Shown: piece after piece, positions 35,212 through 47,700 of the stretch | Layout: each line of letters starts with the position of its first letter | How positions within the stretch are numbered: the first letter of the stretch is position 1 | Source: Caldithrix sp. | Lineage (GTDB): Bacteria > Zhuqueibacterota > Zhuqueibacteria > Thermofontimicrobiales > Sulfurfontimicrobiaceae | Assembly (NCBI GenBank): GCA_020722815.1 | Contig: DYKB01000021.1 | Coordinates: 29,821-93,820, forward strand | Direction of reading: 5' to 3' | Length of the DNA: 64,000 nt | Position numbers and translations under genes: made by a program | The notes under the pieces: generated by a model | Database searches by the model: none | Told to the model about the DNA's origin: nothing | The model's input: only the letters and a program-made list of their open reading frames with translations

Positions 35212-37869
35212 TCATCTCATCAAAATCATTTTTCGTATTGCTGTTTGTTCTTTCGCTATTAATTTAAAAAAATAGACTCCGGAAGGTACTGAAACACCCT
35301 GCGAATTGGTTCCATCCCAGGTGATTTTATATGCGCCCGACTCCTGATTTGACGCGACCAGATTTTTAATCCGTTGTCCCAATGTGTTGTAAACCGCTAA
35401 ATCGATTAATTCTGATCCTGTTAATTGATATTCAATAACAGTCGTCGCATTAAATGGATTGGGAAAATTTTGGTTTAAAATGAATTGAATTGGTTTCTCC
35501 AGTGAATTTGTCGTTTTGATTTCAATGATCCGATTCGGAAGTGATAAATTATTTGCCAGTGAATGGTTGATCAAAATTTTTGTTTCACCGATTTTACCTG
35601 GTTTTATTTTAAAGATGACAGTCATAAACTCGTCCGTGACTGTTACGGGATTTACGCCAAATCCACCAATTTTTAATGTCCCTTCCGCTGAATTCACATA
35701 TTCACAACTAAAATCCCTGATTTGTGATCCTTTCTGAATCTGAACGAATTCCACCAAATCAGAATTGTATGTTAATTCACTGTTAAATGCGAATAAATTG
35801 GAAATTGAATCAACAACTAGGCTGATGGTAAATTTCTCTCCAGGATTTATCTCCGCCAAAGTTGTCGTGACCGTTTGGGAGGAATTTTTTTCCATCAATA
35901 ATTCGGTTGGTTTCCAGTTGGCATCTACATCGCCCCAAACCAATGCTTTAATTAAAAGGTCTTTATAATCCTGTTGAAAATTTGGGTATGTTAAAGTCGT
36001 ATCAGCGAGATACCAATCACCCGTGAATGTATCTTCATGTTTTGGCAAACCAAGGCTATGTCGTAAAATTAAAACGGCATCAAAAGGTGTCACTTTGTCA
36101 TCGCCATCGACATCAGCAGCGACTTTTTGAAGCTCATTCAATTCTTCAAGTCCCAGAACAGACCGTGCCGTCAAAGCGGCATCATAAGCCGTAATACAAT
36201 TCTTAACCACTGGCAGATCAAATAAGGCCGCCAAGGAGAGTTCATAATCACTATAATCATATAAGATAAATTCAAAATCGCCACTGGTATTGGTTGAGTC
36301 GATTTTCGAAAATTCCCCTGTAGTCGAAACCGGGACGCCTGGAATGCCATAGGATGTGTTGTAATAATTTAATTTCCCGGAAATCGTATGTTCTGGCCGG
36401 TTGCTACAGAACACATAGACCTGTCCACTGGAATCTTTTGAAAAATAGGGTTCGGCAATCAAAAAATCACCCCAATGGTCGCCATTTAAATCGCCAGCAC
36501 TGCTAACGCAAAAACCATACAGGTTATAAACACTGGGGGCTTGTAAGAAAGTCGATTGCTTAAGGGATTGATTAGGTTCCCAGCCATTATTTTTTCCTTC
36601 AATAAAATAGACTTTACCGGCAATGGTTTTTTTATTTTCTTCGTTGAACATTCCAATTAACATTTCTGAAAATCCATCCCCGTTATAATCACCTGCAGAA
36701 GAGACGCACCAGCCAGAGCGATCAAACGAATTTTCGCCGATAAAAGAAGCATCGACATTTCCCAAACTCACTTTTTGTGTGCCCCAGCCATTCGCTCGTC
36801 CCAGAATCAGGTATGTTTTGCCAGAATAAGCACCGTTTGGTCGCGCTTCTGGTGCAGAAATCAGCATATCGGGGATTTTATCACCATTGACATCGCCGGC
36901 ACTGGCCACGCTATAACCACAAGAGCTGCTGCTGTAGCCTTCCATGGTAAAAATCACATCGGCTGAGTTTTCTACCTTAAAGTCTTTTCCCCAATTTGTC
37001 TGCTGACGGCCATAAATTAAATATGCCACCCCACCTTTGGGAGCGCCCATAAGAAAATCGGGGGTTCCATCCTGATTGACATCGCCGACACCTGCCACAG
37101 CAAATCCCAATGATGCATACTTATTACCCGTAATAAAAGTGGCGCGTGCTTCGGCTAAAGCGACCTGATTTATATTCCAGCCGGAAGCTTTACCTAAAAA
37201 GAAGTAGACTTTTCCAGCACCAGCCGCGCCGCCATCATTATCAGGTGCGCCACAAATAAAATCATCGAAGCCATCACCGTTGATATCACCGACGAACGCG
37301 ACCGAAACCCCCAGGCGATCTTCTTTTACTTCACCAACCAGGCAACTGTTGGCAGTGAATGCCGGAATGGCATGATAGCCCCAATCCGCTTCCTTGCGAC
37401 CGAAAATAATATAGACCCGACCAGGTGAAGGGCTCAACGTGTTTCCGGCCGGCGCGCCAATAAGCATATCGGCCAGGCCATCGCCATTAATATCGCCATT
37501 ATTTGCCACGCCATACCCCAATGCCTCATTGCGTTTTTCGCCTGTAAAGCGCGCAGTTGCTAAAGTGAGACTGGTTTGCATGGCGTTTTGATATTTGTAT
37601 TGACCTAAAATCAGATAAACTGCGCCGCAATCGTAACCATAGGTATGATTATGAAAAGTACCAATCAGAAAATCATCAAATCCATCCCCATTGACATCAC
37701 CGCCACCGCTGAGGACATAACCGATGCGCTCGGCAACGTGCGTTCCCAGAAATGATGCATCGGGTGTTAAATCGAATGGTGCTGGATTTATTTGTGCCAA
37801 TAAATTTTTTGATAAAAAAACAAAGAGTATGACTGTCATTTTGATCCCGTTTGAAATTTTTGTATTCAT
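35212..37869 (-). CDS. FG-GAP propeller / dockerin / cohesin surface protein with T9SS tail (copy 2)
   Basis: An 885-residue paralogue of the next gene, same domain order. Signal peptide; seven FG-GAP repeats (GDVNGDGFDDFLIG, GDINGDGLADMLIG, GDVNQDGTPDFLMG, to GDLNGDHWGDFLIA); a short carboxypeptidase-regulatory-like domain; dockerin-like segment (CITAYDAALTARSVLG, AADVDGDDKVTPFDAVLILR); cohesin-like domain (GEKFTISLVVDSISNLFAFN); T9SS domain (LNQNFPNPFNATTVIEY to KMILMR). The two copies have diverged substantially, so the tandem duplication is old. 23 bases separate it from the SGNH gene upstream, supporting one operon. Confidence 0.82.
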   Translation of the reverse strand: MNTKISNGIKMTVILFVFLSKNLLAQINPAPFDLTPDASFLGTHVAERIGYVLSGGGDVNGDGFDDFLIGTFHNHTYGYDCGAVYLILGQYKYQNAMQTSLTLATARFTGEKRNEALGYGVANNGDINGDGLADMLIGAPAGNTLSPSPGRVYIIFGRKEADWGYHAIPAFTANSCLVGEVKEDRLGVSVAFVGDINGDGFDDFICGAPDNDGGAAGAGKVYFFLGKASGWNINQVALAEARATFITGNKYASLGFAVAGVGDVNQDGTPDFLMGAPKGGVAYLIYGRQQTNWGKDFKVENSADVIFTMEGYSSSSCGYSVASAGDVNGDKIPDMLISAPEARPNGAYSGKTYLILGRANGWGTQKVSLGNVDASFIGENSFDRSGWCVSSAGDYNGDGFSEMLIGMFNEENKKTIAGKVYFIEGKNNGWEPNQSLKQSTFLQAPSVYNLYGFCVSSAGDLNGDHWGDFLIAEPYFSKDSSGQVYVFCSNRPEHTISGKLNYYNTSYGIPGVPVSTTGEFSKIDSTNTSGDFEFILYDYSDYELSLAALFDLPVVKNCITAYDAALTARSVLGLEELNELQKVAADVDGDDKVTPFDAVLILRHSLGLPKHEDTFTGDWYLADTTLTYPNFQQDYKDLLIKALVWGDVDANWKPTELLMEKNSSQTVTTTLAEINPGEKFTISLVVDSISNLFAFNSELTYNSDLVEFVQIQKGSQIRDFSCEYVNSAEGTLKIGGFGVNPVTVTDEFMTVIFKIKPGKIGETKILINHSLANNLSLPNRIIEIKTTNSLEKPIQFILNQNFPNPFNATTVIEYQLTGSELIDLAVYNTLGQRIKNLVASNQESGAYKITWDGTNSQGVSVPSGVYFFKLIAKEQTAIRKMILMR

Positions 37870-37892
37870 TTTTTCAATCTCTCCGCTTAAGC

Positions 37893-40800
37893 TTAATGAA
37901 CTTTCATCATTTGTTTAGTAATCTGCATATTTTTCGTTTTCAATTGATAGAGATAAACACCGGCCGCGACTTCCTGGCCGAACATATCGCGTCCATCCCA
38001 GCCAATTTGATAAATTCCGGCTGTCTGTTCCTGATTAACCAGTTGATAGACTTCCTGACCCAACAAATTATAAATTGTCAGTTGAATCGTTGCGGGTTGA
38101 GGCAATGAATATTGAATCATTGTCCTCGATAATCCAATCTGACTGGAGAAGGGATTGGGATAATTTTGGGTCAATGCGAATGAAACTGGAACTGGTGTTT
38201 CGGTCAACTCCTCAGAAATTGAGGTTATACAAGTGTAGGGATCGTTGTTGAGCCGGTATTTTTCAAATATTACGGGCGAAATCCCCCAATTTGCTTTCTG
38301 CTGGAACCTGACATCGATAAATCGTCCAGTTTGCGTGGTGGGAAAAGGACTAAACATCGCGATAATTAAATTATCATCTTTTATATTATGGAATATGGTG
38401 AAATCTTTCGAAATCCCTGTTTTTTGAATATCAATAAATTTAACCGCCTGCAGATTTATCTTATAATGAAGTTCGGCGGCGATAATGTCATTTTTCTCCA
38501 ATGAAAACGGGACAATAAGTGTATCATTGATCAGAATATGCTGTGTAGACGGTATTTCTTCATTATTATTCGTTCGTGCCAGGATTTTTTCAGCAGCCTG
38601 TCCGCGACCAACCACATCTCCCAAGATAATCCCTAAAAAGTTCTGATTTTTCTGATCAATCGAGATGTTGGAGTATGATTTACTTTTCTCAATAAATAGC
38701 CATTCGCCAACTTTAATATTTTCCTGATAGGAGGGAAGTTCGACGATGAATCGTGCAATATTGGCGGCATCATACGCATCCACATCATTATCAAAATCCA
38801 CATTCGCAGCAATCAACTGATAGCGATCCAGTGTTTCGAGACCAACTGTTTGTCGCATGATCAGTGCGGCATTGTAAAGATCGACCACTTCATGCGCTTG
38901 CGTGCTTTGAAGTATTTTTGCCGGTGTGATCTTAAAATCGGTGGTCATGGGAATATTTTTAAATTGATATAAACCATTGTTATCAGTTTCTTCACTCGCA
39001 TAAAAGCCACCGGAAGCGGTGAGTTTAACGCCGGCGATTGGCGCCTGATCCGCGTAGTAACTAACTTTGCCGGAAATAGCAAAGAGAACTTTTTGCGCGG
39101 TGGAAGTGAAAGTTAACTTTTGAAGTGAATGATCAACACAGGTAACTTCAACAATGTTCTGTCCCGCATCCGGTCCGAGCGTATAATTTGTCCGGGCAAT
39201 CCCTTCCTCATCTGTTTGTATTGGCATGGCTTCAGCAAAAGTCCCATTGCCGGTTGTGGATTTAAAATTCACTTTCTTGCCAGGGGTTGGATTTCCAAAT
39301 TGATCCGTTAATTTAACTTCCAGCGGAATTGGAAGTGCTTCCTGAGGTTTTCCAACCTGTAAATCGCCATTCATTTTTACCATGGCGATGGGTACATCCG
39401 GAATTGCAGTCAATGTAAAATTTTTGGAGGCTAAGGCAAAATCGGATAATATAGCTTTAACTTTTGCCAGCCCCGGTGCTTTGGCATAAATAAATTTTGC
39501 CTGCACTTTACCATCACTATCCGTATGGAATCCCTCACTCCCTAATCTGGAATCGGAAGGCGTAAATTGTAAGCTTGAAGCAATCAGAATGCGATCCAAT
39601 CCAATGCCGCCTTCATTATTCATAATTTTTATGGTATGCCTGCCAGCAGTTAAATTAAAACTTTTGGAACTGGTTTCCCCGATGACACTCCAGCGCCAGG
39701 ATTGATTCGCAGAAAATGACCAAAGGAATTCGGCCTGATTATCAACGGTGACATAGAATGAGCCCTGACCATCGGCGCCTGATTTCGTCCGCCCCCAGAG
39801 ACGATAAGTGCCAGCCTGTTCAATATTAATTTGCAGTTCAGCAATCCCTTGTTTTGGCGCGCTCGAAATTGGTGTTGAAAGATAATTGCCCCCGGCTGCC
39901 TGGTGATCGCTTTCGATGGCAATTGGTGAGGTTAATGTACTGACTTCGGCTTCATAGCCGGCTAAATTATTTGTTGATAATGTCCATAAAACACCATTTC
40001 CTTCCATAATTTTGAAATCAACCGGCGTATTCGTGGCCGGATTCCCGTCAAAACTCAGCACCTGTACGATCAGTCGTTTGGCAGCAATAGTGTTAACAGT
40101 ACCTTCCTGCTGTTCGCCATCGGTAACAGCGATTTGAGATGGCCCATTGTAGAGTTTAACTTCTTTATAACCATAACTTAAATTATCGATGACATTATTT
40201 TGGCTACCCTGAATAATCACTCCGGCATGCTGTTTGGTACCTCGCCCTTCCAGACGATTGGGGTCGGTGAGTCGTCCATCAAATTGTCCATTCAGATAGC
40301 ATTCAAATACCTGACCCAATTGGGCATCATTCATTAAATCGACACGAAAGGTGTCATTCATGACTGGTAAACCCAATAAACTGCGGACGCGATCAAGTTC
40401 GGTACTAAGTCGACCATCTTTTACATGGTAAAGCACCAAATCGGCGCCGGCACTTTCTTTGATAACGGCATAACCACTGGTTGTTTTAGTGCCGTCAGCA
40501 AGTCGAACCGCAACACCTGCATTTCCGTTTCCACCAGAAACAATATTGGTGCTATAAGTAAATGAAACTGAGGTCGGATCATCTTCAAAACGATAGACGG
40601 CGATATAGGCATCATTATTCAATGCACCATTCGTAAATTGCTTATTCACTATTTGATAACTTCCACCACCATACACCCAAAAATCAGCTAATTCCTGACG
40701 ATTGAAATTTTCCGTAATCAGTTTGTCCTCGATTGTTAAAAAATCCATCAATTTTTTATAAAATCCATTCGCAATGACCTCATAACCGCTATTCGTGGGA

Positions 40801-41462
40801 TGTAATTTATCATAAATCATTTTTTGCCAATTGGTATTGAGTAGAAACAACTCATTTACCGGGACATAAATGGCTGAAAAGCCGAGTGTATTTTTTTGTT
40901 GAACCAACTGTTCCAGCATGGGAGCGAGATTGGTATGTTCCACATTTTTGTTTTCACCAGTATCATCTTTTCGGGGAATAATACTCGCGACGAATACGGT
41001 GATTTGCGGATCAAAATTATAAATTTCAGTCAGCAGGAGGTCGGTTTGATTTTTAACTGAAGCTGCACTATTTCCCTCATTGATGTCATTTGTACCAATA
41101 TGAAGCATAATGACATCTGGCTGTGTCGCCTGGAGATAATTTTTAACATTTTGAACCAAAAAAGAGGTTGCCTTTCCAGCATGCCCTTCATGGCGCGGAT
41201 AGGCGTTTACGAAATCACTCAGTGTTCCGACAAAATCAAAACTTATGCCTTCATCCTGCAGCATATTGGCAAGATCATCGCGATAACCGCCAACAGGAGT
41301 GGAACCCCAATATCCCTCGGTAATAGAATCCCCCAGCGGCATGATTTTAAATTGTTGAGCAAAAAGAAATCCTGGCAGGAGAAGCCAACAACAAACTAAC
41401 TGAATTTTTTGGAAAGTATTTTTTCCATTTTCGTTTTTTTTATCAATCAATCGCCATTTCAA
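37893..41462 (-). CDS. Secreted SGNH esterase with Ig, CBM, dockerin and cohesin modules, T9SS tail
   Basis: A 1189-residue protein starting at a TTG (41462) with AGGAGG 10 nt upstream. Signal peptide to ~35, then an SGNH/GDSL hydrolase domain (~38-240): block I GDSITEG with the nucleophile Ser, GTND in HIGTNDINEG, and block V DKLHPTNSGY carrying Asp and His. This implies an esterase, plausibly a polysaccharide deacetylase. A LamG-like domain (~255-430), Big-1 Ig domains (one interrupted by a CBM6/golvesin-like module, AGTYRLWGRTKSG to GGIGLDRILIAS), a carboxypeptidase-regulatory-like domain, dockerin-like segment (NVDFDNDVDAYDAANIARFI), cohesin-like domain and T9SS tail follow. First gene of the four-gene cluster running down to 29876. 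Confidence 0.83.
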   Translation of the reverse strand: MKWRLIDKKNENGKNTFQKIQLVCCWLLLPGFLFAQQFKIMPLGDSITEGYWGSTPVGGYRDDLANMLQDEGISFDFVGTLSDFVNAYPRHEGHAGKATSFLVQNVKNYLQATQPDVIMLHIGTNDINEGNSAASVKNQTDLLLTEIYNFDPQITVFVASIIPRKDDTGENKNVEHTNLAPMLEQLVQQKNTLGFSAIYVPVNELFLLNTNWQKMIYDKLHPTNSGYEVIANGFYKKLMDFLTIEDKLITENFNRQELADFWVYGGGSYQIVNKQFTNGALNNDAYIAVYRFEDDPTSVSFTYSTNIVSGGNGNAGVAVRLADGTKTTSGYAVIKESAGADLVLYHVKDGRLSTELDRVRSLLGLPVMNDTFRVDLMNDAQLGQVFECYLNGQFDGRLTDPNRLEGRGTKQHAGVIIQGSQNNVIDNLSYGYKEVKLYNGPSQIAVTDGEQQEGTVNTIAAKRLIVQVLSFDGNPATNTPVDFKIMEGNGVLWTLSTNNLAGYEAEVSTLTSPIAIESDHQAAGGNYLSTPISSAPKQGIAELQINIEQAGTYRLWGRTKSGADGQGSFYVTVDNQAEFLWSFSANQSWRWSVIGETSSKSFNLTAGRHTIKIMNNEGGIGLDRILIASSLQFTPSDSRLGSEGFHTDSDGKVQAKFIYAKAPGLAKVKAILSDFALASKNFTLTAIPDVPIAMVKMNGDLQVGKPQEALPIPLEVKLTDQFGNPTPGKKVNFKSTTGNGTFAEAMPIQTDEEGIARTNYTLGPDAGQNIVEVTCVDHSLQKLTFTSTAQKVLFAISGKVSYYADQAPIAGVKLTASGGFYASEETDNNGLYQFKNIPMTTDFKITPAKILQSTQAHEVVDLYNAALIMRQTVGLETLDRYQLIAANVDFDNDVDAYDAANIARFIVELPSYQENIKVGEWLFIEKSKSYSNISIDQKNQNFLGIILGDVVGRGQAAEKILARTNNNEEIPSTQHILINDTLIVPFSLEKNDIIAAELHYKINLQAVKFIDIQKTGISKDFTIFHNIKDDNLIIAMFSPFPTTQTGRFIDVRFQQKANWGISPVIFEKYRLNNDPYTCITSISEELTETPVPVSFALTQNYPNPFSSQIGLSRTMIQYSLPQPATIQLTIYNLLGQEVYQLVNQEQTAGIYQIGWDGRDMFGQEVAAGVYLYQLKTKNMQITKQMMKVH

Positions 41463-41682
41463 TTCGAGTTTTCCTCCTGAATACCTGAATCTTTTTTATA
41501 GCCATTTAAGTTTTATAAAAACAGAGAGTTATTTCTGTTAGTAATCACAGGGTAGAAAAAAAAATCAGCGAATATAATATGAACAAAATAATACTTGCTT
41601 CAAAGGAGCAAATTAAAAGCCGAAAATGATGTAAAATATTATCGTGTATTTAAATATCCAAAATTCCCCTTTAATTAAAAAA

Positions 41683-41716
41683 TGCCTGTGGCTTGAATGA
41701 ACCACAGGCAATTTTT
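41683..41716 (-). terminator. Rho-independent terminator of the 2668-residue gene
   Basis: TGCCTGTGG (41683-41691) and CCACAGGCA (41702-41710) form a perfect 9-bp stem with a 10-nt loop. On the minus strand it is followed by ATTTTTTAATT; a T-run also follows on the plus strand. It lies ~40 bases after the stop of the giant SGNH gene and insulates it from the SGNH/FG-GAP cluster downstream. Confidence 0.88.
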
Positions 41717-41749
41717 TAATTAATTTATGTTTGGTCGATTCGTAGTCGA

Positions 41750-44700
41750 TTATTTCAAGAATACCATCCGGCGAACCTGCCGATACTTTTCAGATTGGAA
41801 ATGGTAGAAATAAATTCCAGACGCCACTTCCTGTCCGACTTGATCCCGGCCATCCCAGATAGCGTAATGATAACCGGCAAATTTCTTCTCATTTACCAGC
41901 GTTCGCACTTTTTGACCACGCAAGTTATAGATTGTGATCGTCACGGTTGCTGGTTCCGGTAATTGGAACTGAATTCGGGTAATTGGATTAAACGGATTCG
42001 GATAATTTTGCATCAATTCAAAATCCTTGGGCCGATCAACCTGGACTTCAATTGGCTCATGAATCGTTCTGCGCCCGCTATATTCAATGTCTTCCAGTCG
42101 ATAATAATAATTCAGGCCGGCAATGATGTTTTTATCAATGAATTGATATTGCATTAGTTCATTGGCCGGAATTGGTGAACGATTGAGGCGTGTGTAGTCG
42201 CCGTTTCGGGTCATACTCCGCATGATATTGAATCCAAAATTATCCCGTTCATAACTGGTTTCCCATTTGAGTTCAACATATTGATTCTCCACCACGGTTC
42301 CGGAAAAGAGGGATAGTTCCACGGCGTCTTTATTGCTGATTTTCCAGGCCAGTCGCACGCGATCCGTACCATCAGTCACAATCACTGAGATGTGATATGG
42401 CCCGATTGCATGTTCCCGGGGCTTAAAAATGTACTCGCTGTTGGTTGAGACGAGTATTGAATCTGGGTCCTTCAGATTCATGTTTTTCAGGAACCAGTTA
42501 TATGTCAATTCATCATCTGGATCGGGATCCTGAACTGATACCGTGAAACCGATCTGTTCCCCTTTCAACCGGTCGCTGCTAAGTTCGGTCTTATCTGGAT
42601 AATAGGCACGTAACTGCGGCGGTCGATTTAAATTTTTAACCGTGATTTTAACTTCTTCGGCACCGATTCCACTCCTGCCATCTTTTACAATGAACCACAA
42701 GACATAGTCACCCGCCTGGGTATAACCTGGGGTCCAGGAAAATTGCTGGTTCCCCACCGAATCAAATTTTGCACCCTGTGGAAGCGTATTTTTTCGTACG
42801 CCATACGCAATTGGATCGCCATCGCCATCCGCCGCCTTCACTGTAAAATTGATCGGTTGCGCTTCATTTACCACGAGATCTTCAATGGCTTCAATAAGTG
42901 GAAATTTATTGGTCACCCCTTCGGCACTGAATGTCAGCGGGGAACCTAATGCGTTATTTAAGGCATAGACTTTATTGCTGCCGAGATTGGGGCCTAATTT
43001 CAAGTAATTTCGGGCAATGCCGTCTTCACCCGATAAAGTTGAGGCACTAATGGTACCACTGCCTTCAATGGCCGTCCAACCAATACTGACATTTTTCACC
43101 GGATTTCCAAATTGATCTTTGACCAGCACTTCGAAGGGAAAGGGCAACTGTCTGCCAACGGTACCCTGCTGATTGTTTCCGCCGGCAATTTCCATTGAAG
43201 TGGCATTCGCCGAGGAGACATTTACCGTAAATTTCAATGGGGAGTTTACTAAACCTTCTGAACTCACTTCGACTTCAACGGGTCCGATTTTATTTCCGAC
43301 CTTGACCTTCGAAACGGCATAACCATCAGAATTGGATACAACTGGTTGGGCCTGTTCAATGGTTCCGTCACCACTGATTATTTTGAAAAAGACAGGGATA
43401 TCACCCACGCCGTTATCATAATTATCGGTGGTCCGCACGGTTAAATTGACGGACCCCAGTACAGAAGCCTGTACCTCTTCCGGACTCTGTCTTTTCAGAA
43501 CTTTTGCAACACCAACCCGACCATCAGCCCGGAAAGCGACAAACTGTCCGGTTGAAGCAACTAATTCAGGTGATTCAGCATAGATAATATTTGTTCCGAT
43601 TTCCGGATCGAGTGTATAATATGCGGCTGCGAGACCCAGTGCATCCGAAGGCACACGCTCCTCGACTTTGCCTTTAAAACTGCCTTTGCCATATTTGACG
43701 TAAAATCGCACAATATGGTTATAAACTGGCCGTCCAAAACTATCGATAACTTTTACCATCAATGGATCCGACATTTCGGTTCCCGCGACACCAATTTGTT
43801 CATTACCGGAATGAATTTGAATCTGAGCCGCTTTTCCATAAACCGCCTGTGCGGTAAAGGATTTTGAACCACTGATGCCATCTGCCGAAACGGATGCGGT
43901 ATAGGAACCTGGATTAGCTCCCAATATTAGATGGCTGAACGCCTGACCATTTGAATCTGATAACACCGGCTGGTGTTCATAAATATCACACCCATCGCCA
44001 GCTTTAAAAGTAACGTTGGTATTTGGAACCGGGTTTTCATATTGATCGAGAACCGTAATTCCAATTGGTTCCGGAAGTGCAGCGCCAACATTACCGGTTT
44101 GATTGTCATTCAACTTGTTTCCCAGATGATGCGCCACCAGCGGTATAAAGCGAACGGTACCTGGATTGGTTAATTTTCGTTTGCCACCGGTTCCCAGTAT
44201 CGTCGCATAGATCTTTTTTATACCCGATTTTAAAGATTTAACCTGCCCGTAGGCTTCTCCAGATTCATTGGATTGTTCTACTGGATCTTTGACAATTTGC
44301 AGCCCATCGCCTTCACCTGACAGGGTTACCCAATATTTATCGGTAGGCGGATTCCCAAAAGCATCAGTCAAACGAACGGTGATATTGACGACTTCGCCAA
44401 CGGCCGCAATCTGGGGAGTACTCATAATTTGAGAAACATCGATATCAACGGGTCCCGGCGTTCCTTTTGAATAGAAATACATGGGAGAACCTTCCAGTTG
44501 CAAGTCACCATTAAATGCCGTAACTTTCACTACATTATCAACGCCAACCTTTGGACCTAAAATTAAGGTTGCCCCACAATTTCCATCGGCATCGGAAACT
44601 GGCGAAACAACAGTATCAGTATCGCCGGCAGCCGTAAAGAGTGTACCACCACCTTCCATGATTTCGAATTTGGCGGAAATTCCAGCCGTTCCATTATTAT

Positions 44701-47700
44701 ACTTATCGGTTATTTTAACCTGAAATGGTTGTGAAAGGGCAATACCAACCGAGCCATTAATTCGCTCGTTACCCACGCGAACCAGTTTTGTCGCCGCAAT
44801 GGTCAACCCATTTGCCCAGAGTGTATCCGGTGAATTGGTCAAATGCTTATCATTAAATTTTGAGGTGATAAGCAGAGTATTTTTCCAGCCTTTTTCGACA
44901 CCAACACGCCACCGGATTTGAACAATACCGGAACCATCTGTATAGAGTGGGGATGGGGTTTCAGTAAAAGCATCATTTAATTTGCCACTACCCTGAATGA
45001 TTTTAAAGGAAACTGGATGCCCCACAATCGGATTTCCGGCCGGATCAGTAATTTTGACCTTAATCGGATTTTCCAGAACACTTCCAACGACCACACTCTG
45101 ACTATCCCCTTCCGTGATCATGAAAGTCGGATTACCTTTGTCCGCAGAGGCCGTAAACGTGCGTGGTGAATGGGTCAATGGTTGCGCCTTAAAAGTTGCC
45201 GTGGCGTCCATTGTGTTATTTTTTGAACCGGGAGTTGGCCCCAACTGCCATGAGACGGCGGCAAATCCTTTTGCATTGGTGAGGACACTGACGCGATCTT
45301 TCTCGTTCACCTTTCCGCCCCCTGTTTTAACCTCATAAACTACTGGAAAATATTTTAATACCCGCCCTTTGCTATCAATCACACGGGTTTTGACAGAATC
45401 TGGCAAGGGTAAGCCAGCCGTTCCCTTGAATTCCTTTGGTCCTGAAATGCCGTTTTGGTATTGCAGCTCAGTAGCCGGATAGGCCACCGCTGTAAAAAGT
45501 ACGGGATTTCCCAGCAGTGGTACACCAAAAACATAGCCTTCGACTTCCACTTTATTTTCATTTCCGGGTTGATACCCCAGGATGTAGGTACAGGAGGCTT
45601 TTCCGTCATTTCCAGTATAAATGATGGTATCCCGACTCGTGCCAATAAATCCATCACCTTTGGTGACTTTAAATTCAAGTGGGAAATTGGGAACCGGGTT
45701 ACCATAGTTATCTTTAACAATGGCCACAAATGGCTCATCGAGGGGATAACCCGCTGAACCTTCCTGACTATGGCCACTGAAACGTTCGACTTTTTCAACT
45801 TTTCCGGGCGTGGCCTGAAATACAATCGGAGAACCTTCCAGGGGAGCACCGCTCCCTTTTACACCGGACGCTTCACATGTATTCAGCTCTTTTTCATTAG
45901 TTCCGATGGTTAAAGTGACCGAGGCTAATCCAAGTCCATCGGATAGAACGGTTTTTGAGTTCTGTCCTTCAATTTTAGCCCCACCGCCTGTAACTTTGAA
46001 CGTTACAGAATGGCCGGTGATCGAATTGTCGTAGTGATCCGCCACTTTTACCACAAACGGCTTGCCCAAAGGACTACTTACAGCACCCGTTTGATTATTG
46101 CCACTTTGATAAATCAGTTTATTGGCTTCGAGTGGTTTGGAGGCGATTTTGAAAATGAGTGGGGAACCGATCAGATTCTGTCCCATCTTCGTCGCACTGA
46201 CTTCGATGAAAGTTGAATCGACCTTCGTGCCCAAGGTAACGGTCACCGAAGCTTTACCACCGGCATTGGATTTAATCACAACTTCTGTTTTATTGGTATC
46301 CAGTTTGGCGGTTCCTTTGGTTACTTTAAAGCGAACACTATGATTGGGGATGGGATTGTTTTGATCATCAAAAATTTGTACCTCCAGCGGATTGGTGAGC
46401 GTTTCGGTTACCAGTCCGGATTGATTATTCCCTTTGACATATTTCATTTCATGGGCAATCATGGACGTGGCAGTTGCGGTAAATTTTATGGGGGAATTTG
46501 TTAGCGGTTTCCCATCATAAGTTGATGACGCTTCAACGCGGGTGGTTGCGTCTTCCGTGCCGAGAATCAGAAAATCAGCCGCAATCCCGTTGGAATTTGT
46601 TAATACCGGTTGGGTTTTTACCATCTGACCGCCACCGGCGGTAACCGTAAATGTTACCGGATGATTTTTTCGCGGATTACCATGTTCATCCATGACTTTG
46701 ACAGTCAACGTATCGGGTAAGCGGCTACCACCGGCACCAGATTGATTATTACCGGAAATATAGGCCATTTTTGCAGGAACATCCCCCAGCGCCGAGGCCA
46801 CAAATTTCACCGGCGTTCCTTTCAGGCCAATTGCACGTGCTTCGGCCTGATTGTTGTTTTCACCAAATTGAGTCCCCAGCGTCCAGAGCGCTTTGGCTTC
46901 ACCATTACCATCGGTGCGATATTCGGGATACTCTTCCTTGTCTTGTGGAACATAATTAATTTTATCAACAATAATAATTTTATCCAACCAGGCATTCTGT
47001 TCACGATTAAATAGCGTAAAAGTATGGTAGCCGACGGTAAAATGGAACGTCCAAAATTCATACTGCGGCTTGCTTTCCAGCGAGCTATTTCCCTGAGCTC
47101 CAATAGTGCACCAGCCCCATGTCGGTTGATTTTTTGGCTGGGAATTCCAGACATAATCCTGAGAATCATCGATTTTCCAGTACCAACTATTCTGGCTAGC
47201 GTTGCCACGTGGATTCACACGCGCCCACATGTAATAATCCGCTTCTTTTTGAATATAAAATTTAAATTCAGCATAGGCAGTGTGATGTTCGGCATTACCA
47301 CCCGTAATGAACGCCCCACCAGAACACTCAGTGTTTTGTTCAGCATACATACCAGAAAGGGGGACATCTTCGCTTTCCATGCGAATGTAACCGTCGGTGG
47401 CCACCGCTTTATCAAAACTTCCACCACCGGCAGTAATGACAAAATCAATTTTATGACCGGAAACCGGCATGCCATCCGCATCGGTTACTTTCACGACAAT
47501 GGGTTCCGGCAATTGCTTCCCAACTGCCCATTCCTGGTTATTTCCACTCACATACACCAGGTCACTGGGTGCACCAACAGTATTGACTACCGTGAACGAC
47601 TCAATGGCATTATTAAGATTCGAATGCAACACGACACCGGCATAGGTATCACCTGTGGCACCAAATTGTTTTGCCGGGTCGGAAGCTGTTCCTTCAAAAG

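Noticed and set aside
45379..45849. Minus-strand 156-codon frame
   Set aside because: Out-of-frame shadow within the Big-1 repeats; Lys/Arg/Pro-rich product with no domain.
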